From the NCBI RefSeq assembly GCF_025685395.1, contig NZ_JAGSYA010000004.1:620001-684000 (forward strand): 64,000 nt of DNA. The letters run 5' to 3'. This DNA comes from Terriglobus tenax. GTDB lineage: Bacteria; Acidobacteriota; Terriglobia; Terriglobales; Acidobacteriaceae. The notes below the pieces were generated by a model. The model made no database searches. It had not been told where the DNA came from and saw nothing but the letters and a program-made list of their open reading frames with translations. The translations under genes were made by a program, and so were the position numbers. Positions 25,839-33,860 of the stretch are shown one piece after another (within the stretch, counting starts at the first letter, position 1; every line of letters starts with the position of its first letter).

Positions 25839-27596
25839 TTAGGGCAGGTAATACCGCACACTCGTATACACAAAGTGGTTGATCCCCTGCGGCGTTCCGC
25901 CCACACCGGTCCAGCCATTCCGCCTCAAATGGCTGTACTGCGCCGAGATCTGGAACCTGCCCGCCGGACCTTCATAGAAGCGGTACGTATACCCAAACGA
26001 ATGCGCCGACAGCAGGCGGGTAGCGCCCACGCAGTTCGACGGAGTCCCCGGGCTGAAGCCGTTGTTGCTTGTCGGCGCAGCCTCCGTTTCGCAGCCGGTG
26101 TTCACCATGCTGGGCGGAGCGTAGCCCACCAGCGTGCCATCGCCGGCGCGATAGTAAAGCCGGCCCATGTACTCCCACCCGTGGTAGGTAAACAGGTCCA
26201 GGTTCTTGGTCGCCTTGAACTCCGCGCGAAGAAATCCCTGCGCTCCGGTCAAAGGAGCCAGCGTTCCATCCGGATGCACCGTGACATCCGGCAGAGTCGC
26301 CGCACCATAGCGGCCCACGCCGCGGCCAGCCAGCACCTTGGCGCCAATCTCCAACCTCTGGGTCACCGGCACACGCGCGCTTGCAAAGAACGATCCGCCC
26401 GCCTTCGTATCGCTCTGCGGAGTCGCCGAACCCGTCGGATAGTACCGCGAGCGGAAGAACCGCACCATGCCGCCCAGTTCATAATGGCCCCGCCACACGC
26501 CACCCTTCACCGGATCGTACGCCACCTTCGTCAGCACATCCGGCGCCGGGTTATTGGTGTAGTTAAACGTCGGATTCAACGCTCCCAGCGGAACCCCCGG
26601 AGACCCTAGGAAGAAGTTGTTCGGCGCATTCGTCGCACTGAACAACGCCTGCGACTGCTCCAGCGAAAACGCCGCCTGCACCGCGCTTCCCAGCTTCTTC
26701 GTCACACGCACCGAACCCTGCCGGCCCCACGTATAGCCAATGTGCTGCGATGCGTCGATCACGGTCGGCAGGCTCTCAAAGCGAGGCTCCACGCCACGAC
26801 GATGCTCCGTCGCCAGCGTCCACATCTGCCCCCCCGCAAAGCTCCACCCGGAGTTGAAACTGGCCTGTCCCCACAGCTGCCGCTGCCGAAGAACATAGCT
26901 GTTGGACTGGTTGTTATTCGACGTAATGCCCGCGCCGATAAAGTCTGTCTCAAAGTATCCCGTCAGCTTGCCGAACTTCGTATTGCCCTCCGCCAGAAAC
27001 TGAAAACGCGACTGGCGTCCGCTGGCAAACCACTCGCTGACATGCGCCAGCCCCGCACCCGAATACGGCAACTGGCTGAAGATCGTATTGACCTCATTCG
27101 CCATCGCCCTCGAACGATAGATCGAGTCCAGGCTGAAGAACCCGCCCGGCGTAATCTGCACGCCCTTGAAGCGGAAGCTTCCCGGCCCATCCGTCGTAAC
27201 CGGCGGCTGCGTGGTGCCTGCGGCTGACTTGGTCGAGGCCGCCACCGTGGCAGCCGGAGCACCCGAGGCGGAAACACCAGGCAAAGGTACCGGAGCCGTC
27301 GCGGCCTTCACACTCGGCTTCACCGGCAACGGTCCAACCGCTTCCTGGAACTCTTCCACATCGCGGCCGACCGCCGTCGTCGGCGCAGCCACAACCGCAG
27401 GAGCGCTCTTCGCAATAAGCTGGGTCTTCAACAGGTCGATCTGCGCCTGCAGTTCCTTGCGCATGGCAGCCATCTCTTCCCGCAGCGCCTTCACCTCGTC
27501 ACTCTCAGCCTTTGCCTCCTGTGCCTCAACATCCATTGCTCCGCCACCACTCAGCAGCAGGGCAACGCCCATCAGCCAGATACGCCAAATCCGCAT
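25839..27596 (-). CDS. Outer-membrane porin-like beta-barrel with N-terminal coiled coil
   Basis: 585 aa. A signal peptide (to about VEAQ, residue 26) is followed by a heptad-rich segment (about 30-65; EVKALREEMAAMRKELQAQ), then a Pro/Ala/Val linker (about 70-135). The rest is an aromatic, Gly/Asn-rich barrel beginning FRFKGVQITPGGFFSLDS and ending SVRYYLP. The layout resembles DcaP/OprP-like porins, in which the coiled coil trimerises. The substrate is unknown. It is divergent from a GH20 hexosaminidase across a 93-base gap, which suggests uptake of amino-sugar oligomers. Confidence 0.78.
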   Translation of the reverse strand: MRIWRIWLMGVALLLSGGGAMDVEAQEAKAESDEVKALREEMAAMRKELQAQIDLLKTQLIAKSAPAVVAAPTTAVGRDVEEFQEAVGPLPVKPSVKAATAPVPLPGVSASGAPAATVAASTKSAAGTTQPPVTTDGPGSFRFKGVQITPGGFFSLDSIYRSRAMANEVNTIFSQLPYSGAGLAHVSEWFASGRQSRFQFLAEGNTKFGKLTGYFETDFIGAGITSNNNQSNSYVLRQRQLWGQASFNSGWSFAGGQMWTLATEHRRGVEPRFESLPTVIDASQHIGYTWGRQGSVRVTKKLGSAVQAAFSLEQSQALFSATNAPNNFFLGSPGVPLGALNPTFNYTNNPAPDVLTKVAYDPVKGGVWRGHYELGGMVRFFRSRYYPTGSATPQSDTKAGGSFFASARVPVTQRLEIGAKVLAGRGVGRYGAATLPDVTVHPDGTLAPLTGAQGFLRAEFKATKNLDLFTYHGWEYMGRLYYRAGDGTLVGYAPPSMVNTGCETEAAPTSNNGFSPGTPSNCVGATRLLSAHSFGYTYRFYEGPAGRFQISAQYSHLRRNGWTGVGGTPQGINHFVYTSVRYYLP

Positions 27597-27689
27597 GCGG
27601 ACTTCCCTTCGGTCATAAATTTTGATCGATCACCCATCGTCGCATTCCCAACGTTTTCATTTCCACCTTGCTGTTGTACGTTGGTCTGC

Positions 27690-29849
27690 ATGGCACATCG
27701 TCTTACAGCAGCGCTCCTGCTCGGCTGCACCGCTTCCCTGCTTGTTCCGTCGCTCACGGCTCAGTCCTCCGCGAATACCTCCCCCGCGAAGCTCGCCATC
27801 ATTCCCATGCCGCGCGAAGCCGCACCGGCAGAGACCTATCCCCTTACGCAGGGCATCGAAGTCACCTGCGCCTCTCCCTGTGACGCAGACGATACCTTTG
27901 CGGTGGAAGACTTCAAGGCCTTTCTTGCCGCACGCTCCATTCCAGTACAGACCAGCGCTCCGGTCCATATCTTCGTCACACGCTACGGTACCAGTTCCAA
28001 CGCAAAGTCCATCTATACCGACGCGCTGCCCAAGGGCTCTCCGCAGGAACCCACTGATGCCATCAAACCCGAAGGCTATGCCATCATCCCGGACAAGCAA
28101 GGCATCGCCCTCACCGGCTTCACCGCCAGCGGCGTCTTCTACGCCCTGCAAACCGCCAAGCAGATGATCGAAGGCAACGGGACGCAGGCAGTACTGCATA
28201 CGGCCACCATCCGCGACTGGCCGGCACTCAAGTACCGCGGCCTGCATGACGACCTCTCCCGCGGCCCCTTCCCCACGCTCGACTTCATGAAGCACCAGCT
28301 CAACGTACTGGCGGCCTACAAGGTCAACATCTACTCGCCTTACTTTGAGCACACCATGCAGTACACCGGGCATCCGCTGATGCAGCCGCCCGGTGGCCAC
28401 CTTACACAGGCCGAAGCACGCGAGCTGCAAGCCTATGCCGCCAGGCTGCACATCCTCGTCATCCCCGAGCAGGAGGCCTTCGGCCATCTGCACTACCTGC
28501 TCAACTACGAGCAGTACACACCACTTGCGGAAACACCGCACGGACACGTCCTCGCTCCCGGCTCCATCGGCTCCACCCAGCTCATCCGCGAGATGTTCAC
28601 CGAGCTGTCCAACATCTTCCCCGGCCCCTTCCTCCACATCGGCGCGGACGAGACCGTCGACCTGGGCCGCGGAGCCACCAAGCCCGAAGTCGACGCGCGT
28701 GGCCTCGGCCCCGTCTACCTCGACTTCATGCAGAAGATCGTCACCGATCTGAAGCCGCTCAATCGCCGCCTGCTCTTCTGGGGAGACATCGCCTACAAGG
28801 AACCCGCGCTGCTGAAGGCCATGCCCGCGCAGTTCAAGAAGGACACGCTCGCCGTAGCCTGGGAGTACAACCCGCACCCCAGCTTCGACCAGTACATTAC
28901 GCCCTTCACCAACGCGGGTTTTGAGACATGGGTTGCACCCGGCATCAACAACTGGTCGCGCCCCTATCCCAATTACAACTATGGCCTGTCGAACATCCAA
29001 AGCTTTACCGCCGCTGGCCAGCGCCTTGGCGCCACCGGCCAGCTCAACACCATCTGGCGCGACGACGGCGAAGCCATCCCCAACAACGACTGGTACGGCA
29101 TCCTCTTCGGCGCCGAAGCCGCATGGCACCAGGGACAGGCCTCCATCCCGGCCTTCCAGTCCAGCTTTGGCCGCAGTTTCCACGGCGACTCCACCGGCTC
29201 CATTGACCAGGCGCAGAAGGAGCTGATGCTCTGCCACCAGTTGCTGAAGGACTCCGACTACAAGTCCGACGGCAGCGACCTGCTCTTCTGGATCGACCCG
29301 TGGTCCGCCGACGGACAGAAGCAGGCCGTACAGCTTCGCCCCGTGCTGCGCGACCTGCGCCTGCACGCCGAGGCCGCCATGGTGCTGATCGCCAAGGCAC
29401 GCAACATGAATCCGGGGCTGCGTGAGACCGATGCCATTGACGCACTCGAACTCGGCGCTCGCCGCTTTGACCTCATCGGCCTGAAGTTCCAGATCGCCGA
29501 CGAGATGGCGCTCGGCTACCAGCACGCCTACAGCCTGCAGGGATCGAAGGTGCGCGAAGACCGCATCGAAGTGGCCCACGAGCTGAACCTGATCAATGCC
29601 GTCAACGGCAAGCTCCAGGACCTGCGCAACAACTACTCCCTGCTGCGCGACCTGTACGAGGCCGCATGGCTCAAGTCCAACCGCCCCTACTTCCTGCGCA
29701 ACAACCTGGAGCGCTACGACCTCACCATCCAGCTCTGGCTCTCCCGCATCGACAAGGTCCGTACAGCCCAGCGCCAATGGACCAACGACCACACCATCCC
29801 GCCGGCCAGCGACCTTGGCATTCCCGCTCCGCCACCGGCAACGAAGTAA
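27690..29849 (+). CDS. Exported beta-N-acetylhexosaminidase (GH20)
   Basis: Releases terminal GlcNAc (or GalNAc) from chitin- or murein-derived oligosaccharides. The start at 27690 gives a signal peptide (MAHRLTAALLLGCTASLLVPSLTAQ); a TTG nine bases earlier is in frame but less likely. A GH20b-like N-terminal domain (about 30-170) precedes the catalytic barrel with RGLHDDLSRGPFP, EQEAFGH and FLHIGADETVDLG. This Asp-Glu pair is the GH20 catalytic signature. A long helical C-terminal region follows, giving 719 aa, longer than minimal GH20 enzymes. NagA, an amino-sugar kinase and a symporter follow nearby. Confidence 0.88.
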   Translation: MAHRLTAALLLGCTASLLVPSLTAQSSANTSPAKLAIIPMPREAAPAETYPLTQGIEVTCASPCDADDTFAVEDFKAFLAARSIPVQTSAPVHIFVTRYGTSSNAKSIYTDALPKGSPQEPTDAIKPEGYAIIPDKQGIALTGFTASGVFYALQTAKQMIEGNGTQAVLHTATIRDWPALKYRGLHDDLSRGPFPTLDFMKHQLNVLAAYKVNIYSPYFEHTMQYTGHPLMQPPGGHLTQAEARELQAYAARLHILVIPEQEAFGHLHYLLNYEQYTPLAETPHGHVLAPGSIGSTQLIREMFTELSNIFPGPFLHIGADETVDLGRGATKPEVDARGLGPVYLDFMQKIVTDLKPLNRRLLFWGDIAYKEPALLKAMPAQFKKDTLAVAWEYNPHPSFDQYITPFTNAGFETWVAPGINNWSRPYPNYNYGLSNIQSFTAAGQRLGATGQLNTIWRDDGEAIPNNDWYGILFGAEAAWHQGQASIPAFQSSFGRSFHGDSTGSIDQAQKELMLCHQLLKDSDYKSDGSDLLFWIDPWSADGQKQAVQLRPVLRDLRLHAEAAMVLIAKARNMNPGLRETDAIDALELGARRFDLIGLKFQIADEMALGYQHAYSLQGSKVREDRIEVAHELNLINAVNGKLQDLRNNYSLLRDLYEAAWLKSNRPYFLRNNLERYDLTIQLWLSRIDKVRTAQRQWTNDHTIPPASDLGIPAPPPATK

Positions 29850-29884
29850 CCCTCTCCCTCGACCCCTGAAAATCCACCCAGGAA

Positions 29885-29920
29885 ACAAGAGCGCCGGCCG
29901 CGATGGCCGGCGTTCTTGTC
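29885..29920 (+). terminator. Terminator after the GH20 gene
   Basis: A 15-pair stem (arms about 29885-29899 and 29905-29919, core GCCGGCC/GGCCGGC, one wobble) 36 bases after the stop. The T-rich end lies inside the arm, so strength is uncertain. Confidence 0.6.
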
Positions 29921-30004
29921 TGCGCTTAACACGGCACATCTATTAGGACAAGAGACACTTGCTCCACCCGCGCCGAAGACTGCGGGTTTAGCATAGTCAA
30001 CGAA

Positions 30005-31150
30005 GTGATTACGACTCTCAGTGCCGCACGCGCCCTTACCTCGAAGGGCATCGTTGAAAACCCCCTTCTCTCCCTCGAGGACGGCTACATCGCAGCCATC
30101 ACCAGCCGCGACCATGCCGAAGCTCCGGCCAATACACGGCACTTCCCCGGCGCGACCCTTACGCCGACGCTCTTCGACATTCACCTGCATGGCGCGGCGA
30201 ACCACGACATCATGGAAGGCACCCCGGAGGCGCTCTCCGCTGTCTCCGGCTTTCTGGCCAGCCGCGGCGTCGGCCAGTATCTGCCCACCACTGTCACCGC
30301 ACCGGTGGACGCGACGCTGCACGCCCTGGAAGGTCTGGCAGACATCATCGAAGGCGGTACTGCCTCACGCCAGGCACGACCTGTAGGCATTCACCTGGAA
30401 GGCCCCTTCGTCTCCCACGGCAAGCGCGGCGTCCACGCGGATGAGCTGATCCTCGAGCCTTCCATCGCGATCTTCGACCGCTTCTACCAAGCTTCGCGCG
30501 GGCACATCCGCCTGATGACCATCGCTCCCGAGGTTCCCGGAGCCATCGAAGTCATCCGCCACGCCACCTCAAAGGGCGTACGCATCTCCGTTGGCCACTC
30601 CACCGCCACCAGGGCAGAGACAGTAGCTGCCATCGAGGCCGGAGCCGTCTCCGCAACGCATACCTTCAACGCCATGCGCGCCCTGGACCACCGCGAGCCT
30701 GGCATCCTGGGCACCGTGCTCGACCGTGATGACCTCTTCGCCGAGATCATCTGCGACGGCATCCACGTCGCACCGGAGCTGATCCGCCTTTGGCTCAAAG
30801 CCAAGGGCCCACACCGCGGCATCCTGGTCACCGACGGCATGTCCGCCACCGGCATGCCCGACGGCACCTACATGCTGGGCGACTTCGAGGTCACCGTCGC
30901 CCACGGCCGCGCTACCGCCCGTGGCGTCCTGGCCGGCAGCGTGCTCACACTGGACAAGGCCATCGAGAACCTGAAGCACTTCACCGGAGCCTCCCTGGCA
31001 ACCGCCATCGGCCTGGCCAGCACCAACCCCGCCCACATGCTTGGCCTCCAAGCTCCAACCCTCGCTGAAGGCCAGCCCGCCAGCTTCAACCTCTTCACCG
31101 AAGACGGCAAACTGCAGGCCACCTGCCTGAACGGCCAGTTCCTCAACTAA
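30005..31150 (+). CDS. nagA: N-acetylglucosamine-6-phosphate deacetylase
   Basis: Deacetylates GlcNAc-6-phosphate to glucosamine-6-phosphate in the cytoplasm. At 381 aa it is an amidohydrolase-fold enzyme. Metal and substrate motifs are FDIHLHG, HLEGPFVS, VGHSTA, THTFNAM, and VTDGMSATGMPDG with the catalytic Asp. The start is a GTG; no strong ribosome site is visible. It lies 155 bases after the GH20 gene on the same strand, past a terminator, and convergent with the kinase. Confidence 0.92.
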   Translation: MITTLSAARALTSKGIVENPLLSLEDGYIAAITSRDHAEAPANTRHFPGATLTPTLFDIHLHGAANHDIMEGTPEALSAVSGFLASRGVGQYLPTTVTAPVDATLHALEGLADIIEGGTASRQARPVGIHLEGPFVSHGKRGVHADELILEPSIAIFDRFYQASRGHIRLMTIAPEVPGAIEVIRHATSKGVRISVGHSTATRAETVAAIEAGAVSATHTFNAMRALDHREPGILGTVLDRDDLFAEIICDGIHVAPELIRLWLKAKGPHRGILVTDGMSATGMPDGTYMLGDFEVTVAHGRATARGVLAGSVLTLDKAIENLKHFTGASLATAIGLASTNPAHMLGLQAPTLAEGQPASFNLFTEDGKLQATCLNGQFLN

Positions 31151-31163
31151 CCACAACTCAGGT

Positions 31164-31200
31164 TGCCGGGTGCCCCATTCATCGCAAAGCGATGAATGGG
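31164..31200. repeat. CCGGGTGCCCCAT palindromic intergenic repeat
   Basis: GCCGGGTGC followed by a perfect 12-base dyad (CCCATTCATCGC-AAA-GCGATGAATGGG, 31174-31200). It is the best-preserved member of the family also seen at 20711 and 15310. Confidence 0.6.
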
Positions 31201-31218
31201 AGAGCGATCCATCTCGTT

Positions 31219-31242
31219 ACGGCACGGCTTCAGCCGTGCCGT
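31219..31242. repeat. GGCACGGCT-type palindromic repeat
   Basis: ACGGCACGGCT-TC-AGCCGTGCCGT, a perfect 11-base dyad, 19 bases after the previous repeat. It is the same family as 15440, 50141 and 50247. Confidence 0.6.
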
Positions 31243-31254
31243 AGCCATCTCCCC

Positions 31255-31288
31255 AAAAAACCGACGCCGGCCTCGATGGGCGGCGTCT
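31255..31288 (-). terminator. Terminator after the amino-sugar kinase gene
   Basis: GACGCCGGCC/GGGCGGCGTC stem with a five-base loop and one mismatch. On the minus strand it is followed by GGTTTTTTGG. It lies 51 bases after the kinase stop. Confidence 0.75.
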
Positions 31289-31338
31289 CAGAATCTGCGT
31301 ACTCCACTGGGCGCCTACTTCGTCGCTGGGGTAAAACG

Positions 31339-32262
31339 CTAGGCAGGGTTCGAGGCCAACGACCGAGCCCGCCACAACGCGCCATCCACCGGATCGACCG
31401 CGCCCACCACAAACAATCCGCCGCCCATCACCCGCGTCGTCAGCACCTCGGTAAACCGCTGCCGCACACGTTCGATCTTCTCAAGCACGCTGCCCGTATA
31501 CGCCACACCGCAACGCTCCGCACGGAAACCCGCCAACCTCATCTTGCTGTAGACCGCCACCACCTGCACTGCCAGTTCTTCCCCCGCGCGGTCCAACACC
31601 TCACCCGCAATCGCATCGCCCTGCGCGGCACACGCCACCACTACCGGAGCCAGCGCGGCAAACCGCGTCCCCGGACGATGCGCGACAGCGACCAGGTCAC
31701 CGAGACTTTCCACGCCCCAAACCCGCATTGCCTCGCGCAGCACCGGAAACTCCTCGCCGGAGATATCGCGCGCACGCAGCGCAGCCTTCAACGCCTCCAG
31801 ACCGATCCAGTGGCCCGACCCCTCGTCACCCAGCATCGGCCCCCATCCGCCGGCTCCGAACATCTGCTCGCCAAATCGTCCGCCGACGTTCGATCCCGTT
31901 CCGGCAATGACCAGGATGCCGTCGCCGCCATGGAAGGCAGCATCCAGCGCAATCACCTGGTCGCCGATGATCTCCACCTCTCCGCCGACATGGTGTGAAA
32001 GCGTATTTGCCACAAAGTGGCAAACCGCCGGCACAGAAACTCCACTTAATCCGACGCAAACGCGCTTAATTTCGCGTAAATTGACTCCAGATTGCGCTTC
32101 CAACTGGCTTAACAGCGCACCAAAACGCGCCTCGGCGTCGCCTTCGGAGACACGCAACGTCTTCACGCTCTCGCCCTCAACCCGGGCCAGTTCGCGTGTG
32201 TCATCCGCGACAGCAATCCGGGTGCGGGAACCGCCAGCATCCATTCCGAGATAAAACGCCAT
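31339..32262 (-). CDS. BadF/BcrA-family amino-sugar kinase (GlcNAc and/or MurNAc kinase)
   Basis: ASKHA-fold sugar kinase of 307 aa. ATP-binding motifs are GMDAGGSRTR at the N-terminus, CVGLSG, and VIAGTGSNVGGRF followed by GWGPMLGDEGSGHWIG, typical of N-acetylglucosamine kinases in the BadF/BadG/BcrA/BcrD group. That group also contains MurK, known to phosphorylate MurNAc and GlcNAc in Clostridium and Tannerella. It is divergent from a sodium:solute symporter by only 38 bases, and NagA lies on the other side, so it probably phosphorylates the sugar the symporter imports. Confidence 0.82.
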   Translation of the reverse strand: MAFYLGMDAGGSRTRIAVADDTRELARVEGESVKTLRVSEGDAEARFGALLSQLEAQSGVNLREIKRVCVGLSGVSVPAVCHFVANTLSHHVGGEVEIIGDQVIALDAAFHGGDGILVIAGTGSNVGGRFGEQMFGAGGWGPMLGDEGSGHWIGLEALKAALRARDISGEEFPVLREAMRVWGVESLGDLVAVAHRPGTRFAALAPVVVACAAQGDAIAGEVLDRAGEELAVQVVAVYSKMRLAGFRAERCGVAYTGSVLEKIERVRQRFTEVLTTRVMGGGLFVVGAVDPVDGALWRARSLASNPA

Positions 32263-32300
32263 AGCCAGTGATCATACGCTACCCTTACACTCAAATTCAG

Positions 32301-33791
32301 ATGACCCGCCTCCATCCGATCGACCTAGCTATCGTCGCCGCGTACCTCATCGGCATCACCCTGTTCGGCCTGCGCTTCCGGTCGCAGGACAAGTCGCTCT
32401 CCAGTTACTTCCTGGGCGGCAAGACGATTCCCTGGTGGGCCATCGCGCTGTCGATTGTTTCGGCGGAAACCAGCACGCTGACTATTGTTTCCATTCCGGG
32501 TGTGGCGTTTACATCGAACTTCGGCTTCCTGCAGCTGGTCATCGGCTACATGATCGGGCGGCTGATCATCTGCATTCTCTTCCTGCCGCGCTACTTCCAT
32601 GGCGAGTTGTTCACTGCCTACCAGCTCATCCGCAACCGCTTCGGGTCGACGCTGCAAACCGTCACCGCAGGCTTGTTCCTCATCACACGCGCCGCAGCAG
32701 AAGGCGTTCGCGTCTTTGCGATCTCGATTGTTGTGGGCCTTGCCATCGGCACCAACGACATTCTGTCGATCGCGATCATCTCCGCGCTGACGCTGCTCTA
32801 TACCTTTGAAGGCGGCATGACCGCCGTCATATGGACCGACGTGGTGCAGATGACGCTCTACATTGCAGGAACGCTGGTGGCGTTGATCACACTGGGCACG
32901 CACGTTCCCGGCGGATGGTCGCATATTCACGAGGTCGCGAGCGCTGCGGGCAAGTTCCACATGCTCGACTTCAGCTTCTCACTGGTGAAGACATATACCT
33001 TCTGGGCGGGCATTCTGGGCGGCACCTTCCTCACCATGGCATCGCATGGCACTGACCAGCTGATGGTGCAGCGCCTGCTCGCTGCAAAAGACCTGAAGGA
33101 GTCGCGACTGGCCCTGCTGGCCTCCGGCGGCGTGGTCTTCGTGCAGTTCCTGCTCTTCCTCATCATCGGTGCGGGCCTGTGGGTCTTCTACGGCATGCCC
33201 ATTGGAGGCGCGACACCGGGCTTCACCTCGGCTGACCGCATCTTCCCCAGCTTCATCGTGCGCGAGATGCCCACCGGCATCGCCGGTCTGCTGATTGCAG
33301 CGATTCTTGCAGCGGCGATGTCAAACCTGTCGGCCGCGCTGAACTCGCTCTCATCGACCACCGTCGTCGACTTCTACATGCGGCTTCGTCCCAACGCGAC
33401 CGACAAGGAGCGCACCAGCCTTTCGCGTGTGTCGACCGGCGTGTGGGCGGTGGTGCTCTTCGCTATCGCGGTGTATTCCGTATTTGTGGGCGGCAAGGGG
33501 CATGTGGTGGAGATGGGCCTGTCGATCGCATCGGTCGCCTATGGCGCGCTGCTGGGCGTCTTCCTTCTGGGCACACTGACGAAGTTCGCCACGCAGGCCG
33601 GAGCGATTGCAGGCATGATATGCGGCTTCGCGGTGAACCTGACGCTGTGGCTGATCAGCATCAAGCTGCTGCCTTCCATCTCCTGGCTGCCGCCGATTGC
33701 GTATACGTGGTACGTGTTGATTGGGTCGGCTGTGACGGTGGGCGTTGGCTCGATGGTGAGCATGATCTCTTCTCGTACGAGTTTGGAGTAA
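32301..33791 (+). CDS. Sodium:solute symporter (SSS family), amino-sugar importer candidate
   Basis: Inner-membrane Na+-coupled importer with about thirteen helices. The N-terminus (DLAIVAAYLIG, SLSSYFLGGKTIPWWAIALS, VSAETSTLTIVSIPG) is the classic SSS opening, and GTDQLMVQRLLAAKD and SNLSAALNSLSSTTVVDFY are family signatures. The start at 32301 gives 496 aa; a GTG at 32268 is also in frame. The nearest functional analogues by context are MurT of Tannerella and the NagP-type carriers, because kinase and murein-cleaving genes flank it. The substrate is an inference. Confidence 0.82.
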   Translation: MTRLHPIDLAIVAAYLIGITLFGLRFRSQDKSLSSYFLGGKTIPWWAIALSIVSAETSTLTIVSIPGVAFTSNFGFLQLVIGYMIGRLIICILFLPRYFHGELFTAYQLIRNRFGSTLQTVTAGLFLITRAAAEGVRVFAISIVVGLAIGTNDILSIAIISALTLLYTFEGGMTAVIWTDVVQMTLYIAGTLVALITLGTHVPGGWSHIHEVASAAGKFHMLDFSFSLVKTYTFWAGILGGTFLTMASHGTDQLMVQRLLAAKDLKESRLALLASGGVVFVQFLLFLIIGAGLWVFYGMPIGGATPGFTSADRIFPSFIVREMPTGIAGLLIAAILAAAMSNLSAALNSLSSTTVVDFYMRLRPNATDKERTSLSRVSTGVWAVVLFAIAVYSVFVGGKGHVVEMGLSIASVAYGALLGVFLLGTLTKFATQAGAIAGMICGFAVNLTLWLISIKLLPSISWLPPIAYTWYVLIGSAVTVGVGSMVSMISSRTSLE

Positions 33792-33860
33792 GTCACAAAC
33801 GTGTCATTCTGAACGCAGCAAAGGATGACACCAAATTCATATACCTTGATTGGCAACCAC

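Noticed and set aside
27657-29939. 760-codon minus-strand open frame
   Set aside because: Antisense to the GH20 gene, which has a signal peptide and catalytic motif; the opposite frame has none.
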